NCBI GenBank assembly: GCA_964429195.1
Contig: CAYSBC010000053.1
Coordinates: forward strand, 1 to 11,772
Length of the DNA stretch: 11,772 nt
DNA from: JBBAFM01 sp041655415
GTDB lineage: Bacteria > Bacillota > Clostridia > Peptostreptococcales > JAAYPU01
Direction: 5' to 3'
Shown here: positions 7,586 to 11,772 of the stretch, one piece after another
How positions within the stretch are numbered: the first letter of the stretch is position 1
Layout: the number at the start of each line of letters is the position of its first letter
Notes under the pieces: model-generated
Seen by the model: the letters and a program-made list of their open reading frames with translations, nothing else
What the model was told of the DNA's origin: nothing
Database searches by the model: none
Translations under genes and position numbers: made by a program

Positions 7586-7648
7586 TTACGACTATTTTGA
7601 ATTAAATTTTGTTTTTAAACATGGACTATTCAAGATGATAGTATCAAA

Positions 7649-8911
7649 CTATATTATATTTAAAGCCTGCTCAATATCTTCAATAATATCCTTTACATTT
7701 TCAAGGCCTATAGACATTCTAACCATGCCGGGGGCAATGCCTGCAGCCGCCAACTGTTCATCGGTCAATTGCCTATGGGTAGCGCTTGCAGGATGAAGGA
7801 CACAAGTACGAATATCTGCAACATGCACTTCATTGGATGCGAGCTTTAAGGCGTCCATAAATCGAACAGCATTTTCCTTCCCACCCTTTACCACAAAAGA
7901 AATAACACCACTGGCACCCTTTAGATATTTTTTAGCCAAATCATAATACTTATCAGTTTTTAACCCTGGGTAAGTGACCGTTTCAATTTTATCAGATTGA
8001 TTAAGGTATTCAGCTACCTTTAAAGCATTTTCACAATATCTTTCCATTCTGATGGCTAAAGTTTCAATTCCTAAATTAAGTAAAAATGCTGAATGAGCCG
8101 CTGGATAAGTACCATAATCACGCATAAGTTGCATTCTTGCCTTGACAATATAGGCACTTTTGCCATAGGTTTCCGTATAGGTAATACCATGATAAGATTC
8201 GTCAGGTTCTGTAAATTCAGGAAATTTGCCACAAGTCCAATCAAATTTACCGCTATCAACTATAACCCCGCCAACTTGAACTGCATGACCATCCATGTAC
8301 TTTGTTGTAGAATGGATGACAATATCCGCGCCATATTCGAAGGGTTTGCATAAAATAGGTGTAGCAAATGTATTGTCAATAATAAGAGGTACTTGATGTC
8401 CATGGGCAACAGCAGCGAATTTTTCAATATCCAATACTGTAAGCGCTGGATTCGATAGTGTTTCACCAAATACTGCCTTTGTATTAGGCTTAAATGCTGC
8501 ATGAATTGTCTCCTCATCTGCATTAGGATCAACAAAAATACATTCAATTCCTAATTTTTTAAGTGATACAGCAAATAAATTAACAGTTCCTCCGTATATT
8601 TGTGTTGTACTTATAAAGCTATCTCCCGAATTACAAATATTAAGTATGGAAAGCATAGAAGCAGCTTGTCCAGAGGTTGTACATAATGCACCTACTCCAC
8701 CCTCAAGATCAGCGATTTTTCTTTCAACAGCCATAACCGTAGGATTAGCAAAGCGGGAATAAATCAAACTATGCATTGGCTCATCAAATACAGCACCTAT
8801 CGCTTCTGTAGAATCATAGACATAGGTTGTACTCTGAACAATGGGCATAACACGTGGTTCAGTATTTTTCGGAGAATACCCCGAGTGTAGACATTTTGTT
8901 TCATCTCTCAT
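7649..8911 (-). CDS. metY: O-acetylhomoserine sulfhydrylase (O-acetylhomoserine aminocarboxypropyltransferase)
   Basis: A cytoplasmic PLP enzyme of the Cys/Met metabolism family, 420 residues. The expected reaction is O-acetyl-L-homoserine plus sulfide giving homocysteine plus acetate, the direct sulfhydrylation route to methionine. Visible landmarks: YSRFANPT (51-58) where the partner subunit contacts PLP phosphate, CTTSGQAA (77-84), Tyr106, the IIDNTFATP strand with Asp179, and the PLP lysine Lys204 in HSTTKYMDGH. The segment around 230-245 (FPEFTEPDESYHG) is the insertion that marks O-acetylhomoserine sulfhydrylases and is absent from shorter cystathionine lyases and methionine gamma-lyases of about 380-400 residues. 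The ATG has GGAGG 8 nt upstream. It is second in an operon, 38 nt after the ATC-hydrolase-family gene. A lyase side activity cannot be excluded. Confidence 0.93.
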   Translation of the reverse strand: MRDETKCLHSGYSPKNTEPRVMPIVQSTTYVYDSTEAIGAVFDEPMHSLIYSRFANPTVMAVERKIADLEGGVGALCTTSGQAASMLSILNICNSGDSFISTTQIYGGTVNLFAVSLKKLGIECIFVDPNADEETIHAAFKPNTKAVFGETLSNPALTVLDIEKFAAVAHGHQVPLIIDNTFATPILCKPFEYGADIVIHSTTKYMDGHAVQVGGVIVDSGKFDWTCGKFPEFTEPDESYHGITYTETYGKSAYIVKARMQLMRDYGTYPAAHSAFLLNLGIETLAIRMERYCENALKVAEYLNQSDKIETVTYPGLKTDKYYDLAKKYLKGASGVISFVVKGGKENAVRFMDALKLASNEVHVADIRTCVLHPASATHRQLTDEQLAAAGIAPGMVRMSIGLENVKDIIEDIEQALNII

Positions 8912-8949
8912 TTATAATTCCTCCAATATTTATAATGCTTATTGAAATA

Positions 8950-9393
8950 CTATTCCTCATCCATTAAAGTATAGGTTCCCATGCAAATCGGGTCACCGGC
9001 TGCAAGGGTTTTTTCAATATGCATGTTTATTTTTTCTGTTCCTGCAAGGGCTCTCATCATTTCCAGATCCATAGCCATCATGGCTTCGCAGACACTTCGA
9101 TGAGTATCCTCTAGCCCAAATGGACATTTTTTTCCTTCCCAATGACCTGTGTTGCCCTCAAATCGAATACTCGCAGGTAAGCCTGCAGCATTGCACATCC
9201 TAAAGAAAACCTCTCCAGCAGCTTGAAAACTTTCCGGATTCCTTTTTTTCTTTAATCCACTACCTAGTTCACGACCATAATCACCATATGTTTTTTCAAT
9301 CCCAGATAGACATTCATGACCAAATTTTTCATACATAGAAACACATAGTTTCCCATGTAAAGATTGCATCGTTGTTTTTTTTGCATCAGCCAT
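8950..9393 (-). CDS. L-2-amino-thiazoline-4-carboxylic acid hydrolase family protein
   Basis: A 147-residue soluble protein that resembles the ATC-hydrolase family, named after a Pseudomonas enzyme that opens the thiazoline ring on the way to cysteine. The recognisable part is the C-terminal half: Cys90 in KKCPFGLE, Cys102 in SVCEAMMAMD, and a GDPIC segment ending at Cys137. This spaced-cysteine plus GD..C pattern is what I recall for the family. Most members are uncharacterised, so the reaction should not be assumed. Being co-transcribed with MetY supports a sulfur-related role. The frame opens at 9429, but the ATG at 9393 is chosen because AAGGAG lies 7 nt before it and a promoter with its start point near 9424 leaves the longer form without a leader. 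There is no signal peptide or membrane segment. Confidence 0.65.
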   Translation of the reverse strand: MADAKKTTMQSLHGKLCVSMYEKFGHECLSGIEKTYGDYGRELGSGLKKKRNPESFQAAGEVFFRMCNAAGLPASIRFEGNTGHWEGKKCPFGLEDTHRSVCEAMMAMDLEMMRALAGTEKINMHIEKTLAAGDPICMGTYTLMDEE

Positions 9394-9400
9394 TTGCTTT

Positions 9401-9406
9401 CTCCTT
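9401..9406 (-). promoter_or_regulatory. Ribosome binding site fixing the ATC-hydrolase-like start
   Basis: AAGGAG on the minus strand, 7 nt before the ATG at 9393. It supports the 147-residue form over one beginning at 9429. Confidence 0.75.
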
Positions 9407-9430
9407 ATCTCATTTTTCAGATATATCAAA

Positions 9431-9459
9431 ATTCTATATGCTTATACTCTATATGTCAA
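9431..9459 (-). promoter_or_regulatory. Sigma-A promoter of the ATC-hydrolase-like/metY operon
   Basis: On the minus strand TTGACA (9454-9459), a 17-nt spacer and TAGAAT (9431-9436). Transcription would start near 9424, leaving a leader of only about 30 nt. That is too short for a SAM-type riboswitch or T-box, which are common before metY-type genes. Confidence 0.7.
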
Positions 9460-9506
9460 ATTATTATTGCTTTCTAGTCTCATAAGTACAGATTTAATTT
9501 ACTCTA

Positions 9507-9537
9507 TTGACATTCTAGAGGTTAATATGTTTATTAT
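9507..9537 (+). promoter_or_regulatory. Promoter of the DUF554 gene
   Basis: A perfect TTGACA (9507-9512). The -10 is either TATTAT (9532-9537, 19-nt spacer) or TTTATT (9530-9535, 17-nt spacer). It is divergent from the sulfur operon promoter, with about 50 bp between the two -35 elements. Confidence 0.55.
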
Positions 9538-9565
9538 ATAGTATTGTACAAAAATAGTCATGACC

Positions 9566-9572
9566 GGAGGAG
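9566..9572 (+). promoter_or_regulatory. Ribosome binding site fixing the DUF554 start
   Basis: GGAGGAG lies 4 nt (6 nt from the GGAGG core) before the ATG at 9577. The upstream in-frame TTG at 9544 has no such site. Confidence 0.75.
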
Positions 9573-9576
9573 TAAA

Positions 9577-10251
9577 ATGTTAGGAACAATAGTCAATACC
9601 CTATCCATCATAATAGGAGGCACCTTGGGCGCCACATTAAAAAATAAAATAAGTTCAAGATATAACGATATTATGTTACATAGTATCAGCCTTACAGTGT
9701 TACTTTTAGGACTCCTAGGAGCCTTAAAAACCAATGAAATTCTGCTCGTCATTATCAGCATGGTTATAGGTGGCATTATTGGAGAAACCCTTCAAATTGA
9801 AGAGCGTTTAGATTCATTTGGTCATTTTATTCAAGCTAAGCTCAATAAAGAAAACAGCCGCTTTGCTGAAGGATTTGTAACCGCAACAATAATCTATTGT
9901 GTTGGTGCAATGGCCATTATTGGTTCTATTGAAAGCGGTGTTAATAATAATCATAGTACTCTTTATGCTAAGTCTATTTTAGACGGTGTTTCTGCTATCG
10001 CTCTTGGATCATCATTAGGCATAGGCGTAGCTTTTTCTGCTTTTTCAGTACTGGTCTATCAAGGATTAATTACTTTACTATCAAGCCTTATTGCCGATAG
10101 CATTTCTCTACAAATGCTCAATGAAATATCTGCCATTGGTGGACTATTAATTTTAACAATAGGTTTAAACCTGCTCAAGATTACAAAAATTAAGGTGGCC
10201 AACTTATTACCTGCCCTTATCGTTCCTGTAATCTATTTTTTATTTATCTAG
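9577..10251 (+). CDS. DUF554 family membrane protein (YdfK/YqgA type)
   Basis: A 224-residue polytopic membrane protein matching the DUF554 family in length and pattern. It starts with MLGTIVNTLSIIIGGTLGA, has hydrophobic helices spread over the whole length, and carries the family's central motif EGFVTATIIYCVGAMAIIGS followed by a glutamate-glycine pair at about 97-120. The C-terminal half (ILDGVSAIALGSSLGIGVAFSA onward) looks like a second copy of the same type of helix bundle. The function is unknown in the family; transport has been suggested for relatives but not shown here. It is a single gene on the plus strand, divergent from the sulfur operon. No clear intrinsic terminator follows; the hairpin element at 10336-10466 is the first strong structure downstream. 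Confidence 0.88.
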   Translation: MLGTIVNTLSIIIGGTLGATLKNKISSRYNDIMLHSISLTVLLLGLLGALKTNEILLVIISMVIGGIIGETLQIEERLDSFGHFIQAKLNKENSRFAEGFVTATIIYCVGAMAIIGSIESGVNNNHSTLYAKSILDGVSAIALGSSLGIGVAFSAFSVLVYQGLITLLSSLIADSISLQMLNEISAIGGLLILTIGLNLLKITKIKVANLLPALIVPVIYFLFI

Positions 10252-10595
10252 GTATTTTTGATGGTGGCACTGATGACGGAATGCCGGAAGGTTTTTCTTG
10301 TCACCTTCGCTTACATTTAAGTAATTTGGACTTTAGTGAGCAAAATTTCGACTTATGTGTGGAAAAAATGTATAAAAATACAGTTTCGCGTGTATATTGT
10401 ATGAATATTGTGCATAATCGCTTCAAAGCTGAAAAAAATCCACACATAAGTCGAAATTTTGCTCATTTATCTCATATTTAGTCCGCTCAAGGTCATCCTC
10501 CATAGCGATACAATTGTATTTTCGAGGTTCATATTCTGAATAATCCTTCCTCATGTCGAACTCATCTATAATACCAAACCGGCTACACAAGCCAT
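10252..10595. other. Gene-free gap between the DUF554 and NERD genes
   Basis: This 344-nt gap has no intact gene. It contains the hairpin element, the gene fragment it seems to interrupt, and a short hairpin (10287-10292 with 10303-10308, 10-nt loop) without a following T-run on either strand. No promoter was convincing. Confidence 0.7.
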
Positions 10596-10611
10596 TTATT
10601 TTACCGACTTT
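10301..10611 (-). pseudogene. Fragment of a small unknown gene, apparently interrupted by the hairpin element
   Basis: On the minus strand a frame stays open from just after a TAG at 10612-10614 to a TGA at 10423, with no convincing start codon or ribosome site. The peptide has a natural mixed composition (for example SRFGIIDEFDMRKDY and EPRKYNCIAMEDDLE). The last residues (NEQNFDLCVDFFQL) are read from the inserted element. If the element and one 3-bp direct repeat are removed in silico (134 bases), the frame continues through KSKLLKCKRR to a TGA at 10301. I do not recognise the protein. The frame overlaps the 3' end of the NERD gene, so its 5' part is missing. The extension is only 10 codons and could be chance. 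Confidence 0.35.
10336..10466. mobile_element. MITE-like hairpin element with perfect 27-bp inverted arms
   Basis: Arms at 10337-10363 and 10439-10465 are exact reverse complements over 27 bp, beginning TGAGCAAAATTTCG and ending with TGTGTGGA. One further G:T pair lies outside (10336 with 10466). The 75-nt centre has a second, imperfect pairing (10381-10390 with 10419-10431). The unit is flanked by TTA on both sides (10333-10335 and 10467-10469), a possible target-site duplication. No transposase is present. The size, terminal inverted repeats and empty-site reconstruction suggest a non-autonomous mobile element. It could also act as a transcription terminator or make a hairpin RNA. The T-run expected of a terminator is lacking. 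Whether it is repeated in the genome cannot be seen here. Confidence 0.6.
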
Positions 10612-11321
10612 CTAAGGGTTATATCTTTTTCCCCTTGCGTTATAGTTTTAATTTTTTGTATGTGTTCTTCTCTAATATGTTTATCCGTTATATTGGCCTC
10701 TTTTAAAATTTGATATATGTTAGCAATATCTAATTCGTTTAAAAAAATTTCTTTATTCTTTCTTATAATAAAGTTTGAAATATCCGTATCAAACAAAACG
10801 GGTACACTGGACTTTATTTCTCTTAACTCGCAACGTCTTGAAAAAGCAATAATAGGATAAAATTTTATATTTTTATAATCCTTCAATATTTCCTTTATAG
10901 CCTGAACATGTCCATAATTTTGCCTGATAGGATTATAGAATCTATTCTTTTTATTGTAAAAAGTTTGTGTCCAATATTTATCTTTTTCATTTCCAAAAAT
11001 CCATCCAGCATAATTTTTTGTCTCTACAACAAAAATGCCATAAGGTGATAAAACAATATGATCTATTTGGGTTAATCCTTTTGAGCTTCTTATCATGATA
11101 TTAGCAAGATATTTATATTCTTTTGGAAGCCTCTCAAAATCAAAATTAATTTTATATTCTCCCAGTTCACCTTTTCTATCTGCCTTTCTTTTTTGTTCAA
11201 CTTGTTTCTTTTGTAATAGGGGAGATTTAGCCACTTTCTTTTTTTGTTTTATATTTCTTTGCCATAACAATAATATCAATAACAAAATAAGAACTACAAT
11301 GCTAATCCAAAATAAATACAC
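10596..11321 (-). CDS. Membrane-anchored NERD (nuclease-related) domain protein
   Basis: A 241-residue protein with one N-terminal transmembrane helix (about 4-20), a basic, probably coiled linker (21-50), and a NERD domain at about 50-165. The NERD core residues are visible: GELGE at 51-55, TQIDHIVLSPYGIFVVETK at 84-102 with Asp87, Glu100 and Lys102 forming a PD-(D/E)xK-like site, then GWIFG, YWTQ and RFYNPIRQNYGH at 128-138. An HIREEHIQKIK tail follows. The zinc-ribbon found at the end of many NERD proteins is absent. By family it may be a nuclease, but activity is rarely shown. The start is GTG, supported by AGGAGG 6 nt upstream. It lies 17 nt after the 88-residue gene, so the two form an operon. 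No clear terminator follows. Confidence 0.85.
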   Translation of the reverse strand: MYLFWISIVVLILLLILLLWQRNIKQKKKVAKSPLLQKKQVEQKRKADRKGELGEYKINFDFERLPKEYKYLANIMIRSSKGLTQIDHIVLSPYGIFVVETKNYAGWIFGNEKDKYWTQTFYNKKNRFYNPIRQNYGHVQAIKEILKDYKNIKFYPIIAFSRRCELREIKSSVPVLFDTDISNFIIRKNKEIFLNELDIANIYQILKEANITDKHIREEHIQKIKTITQGEKDITLRKSVK

Positions 11322-11327
11322 CTCATA

Positions 11328-11333
11328 CCTCCT
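11328..11333 (-). promoter_or_regulatory. Ribosome binding site for the GTG-started NERD gene
   Basis: A perfect AGGAGG on the minus strand, 6 nt before GTG 11321. The nearby ATG at 11326 is out of frame, so GTG is the best start. Confidence 0.8.
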
Positions 11334-11338
11334 ACTTC

Positions 11339-11605
11339 TTAGTACCTTTTCATATTCATTTTTTTCTCAAGTATTTCAATCTGTTTTTTAAGAAGCTCTA
11401 TTTCTTGGCATATGGGCTGGTCTTCACATTCAGCCTCTATTAATGCTTGTTGTCCATTAATCAAAATAATTTGCTGCGCCACAGCTTCGAGAAAGTTGGC
11501 TACCGAATTTTGTTGATTTGAATTTAAGTTTTTTGCAATAGCAGAACCTAATAAAAATGTTAAAAAAGATAAATCAAATGGCTTGATACAGTGAAAAGAT
11601 GACAC
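11339..11605 (-). CDS. Small hypothetical protein with a C-terminal coiled coil
   Basis: An 88-residue protein I cannot assign with confidence. The first half has a moderately hydrophobic segment (about 10-25, FDLSFLTFLLGSAIAKNL) followed by a helical NFLEAVAQQIILINGQQALIE stretch. The pattern is loosely like small clostridial proteins of the DUF6774 kind, which is only an impression. Two cysteines (ECEDQPIC, about 60-66) separate this from a charged heptad-like helix (EIELLKKQIEILEKKM) likely to form a coiled coil. The start codon is GTG, with GGGAGGG 7 nt upstream, a strong site that supports real translation. It is the first gene of an operon with the NERD gene, 17 nt away, so the products may work together. 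Confidence 0.7.
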   Translation of the reverse strand: MSSFHCIKPFDLSFLTFLLGSAIAKNLNSNQQNSVANFLEAVAQQIILINGQQALIEAECEDQPICQEIELLKKQIEILEKKMNMKRY

Positions 11606-11612
11606 AGAAAAA

Positions 11613-11619
11613 CCCTCCC
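11613..11619 (-). promoter_or_regulatory. Ribosome binding site for the GTG-started 88-residue gene
   Basis: GGGAGGG on the minus strand, 7 nt before GTG 11605. There is no ATG alternative nearby in frame. No convincing promoter was found upstream, only AT-rich -10-like sequence around 11650-11660. Confidence 0.7.
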
Positions 11620-11724
11620 ATTAAGTGAAATGAATATAGCGAGATAGGATATATTTATATACATTCTTAGCCTATAATCATAATACTTAATCAATCTGTG
11701 TTTGTTTCCAATGGTATCTCATAA

Positions 11725-11772
11725 TTATCGCTTGGCCCGTATCATAAAATTCTCTTTCACGGGTTCATTCAT
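11725..11772 (-). CDS. Possible 3' end of a gene running off the window
   Basis: One minus-strand frame is open from the right edge for 15 codons (ending ENFMIRAKR) to a TAA at 11725-11727. Both other frames contain an early stop. This is compatible with the C-terminus of a gene starting outside the window, but so short a stretch could be chance. About 119 nt separate it from the 88-residue gene. Confidence 0.25.
   Translation of the reverse strand: MNEPVKENFMIRAKR

Noticed and set aside
8093..8547. Several ORFs on both strands inside metY.
   Set aside because: They are alternative-frame shadows of an intact, conserved enzyme.
10281..10481. A 66-codon plus-strand ORF covering the hairpin element.
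   Set aside because: It has no ribosome site, and most of it is the element itself, including both inverted arms. It is more likely a by-product of the repeat than a gene.
10581..10594. Small GGCT/AGCC hairpin just after the NERD stop as a terminator.
   Set aside because: The stem is only 4 bp and no T-run follows.
11095..11391. A 98-codon plus-strand ORF opposite the NERD and 88-residue genes.
   Set aside because: Its Phe/Cys/Leu-rich composition is typical of the antisense of Lys-rich coding sequence, and it overlaps two better-supported genes.
11737..11765. CCCGT/ACGGG inverted repeat near the right edge.
   Set aside because: Only 5 bp with an 18-nt loop and no T-run; expected by chance.

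Overview
The window looks like chromosome from a low-GC Gram-positive bacterium, most likely a member of the Clostridia. The DNA is strongly AT-rich. Genes carry strong AGGAGG-type Shine-Dalgarno sites and use TTG and GTG starts as well as ATG. The solute-binding protein is a lipoprotein, and sigma-A type promoters and intrinsic terminators are easy to find. The protein families (SWIM-SNF2 helicase, YvlD-like holin-family protein, DUF554, SanA/YdcF, MetY) fit the same group. I cannot name the species from sequence alone.

Layout. Positions 1-2526 (minus strand) hold a complete polar amino-acid ABC importer operon: binding lipoprotein, then permease, then ATPase. It has its own TTGACA/extended -10 promoter, a roughly 165-nt leader full of nested inverted repeats, and a strong intrinsic terminator at the left edge. 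Positions 2565-5832 (minus) hold a full-length SWIM zinc-finger SNF2 helicase with its terminator. Positions 6022-6390 (plus) encode a small four-helix YvlD-like membrane protein. It converges on a two-gene minus-strand operon (cupin, then SanA/YdcF-type membrane protein; 6487-7489), and a perfect 16-bp bidirectional terminator separates them. Positions 7649-9393 (minus) hold a probable sulfur operon: an ATC-hydrolase-family protein followed by O-acetylhomoserine sulfhydrylase (MetY). A divergent promoter region separates it from a DUF554 membrane protein (9577-10251, plus). Positions 10252-10595 contain no intact gene. They hold a 131-bp hairpin element with perfect 27-bp arms that appears to have inserted into a small reading frame. 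Positions 10596-11605 (minus) hold a two-gene operon: an unknown 88-residue protein and a membrane-anchored NERD-domain protein, both starting with GTG. The last 48 bases may be the 3' end of another minus-strand gene.

Working together: the importer, ATC-hydrolase-like protein and MetY could all feed amino-acid or sulfur metabolism, but they are separate transcription units and the importer substrate cannot be read from sequence. Most of the window is ordinary housekeeping. The two places I find most worth attention are the hairpin element, whose removal rebuilds a longer reading frame, and the structured leader of the importer operon. I saw no CRISPR array, tRNA, rRNA, prophage, transposase gene or clear defence cassette.
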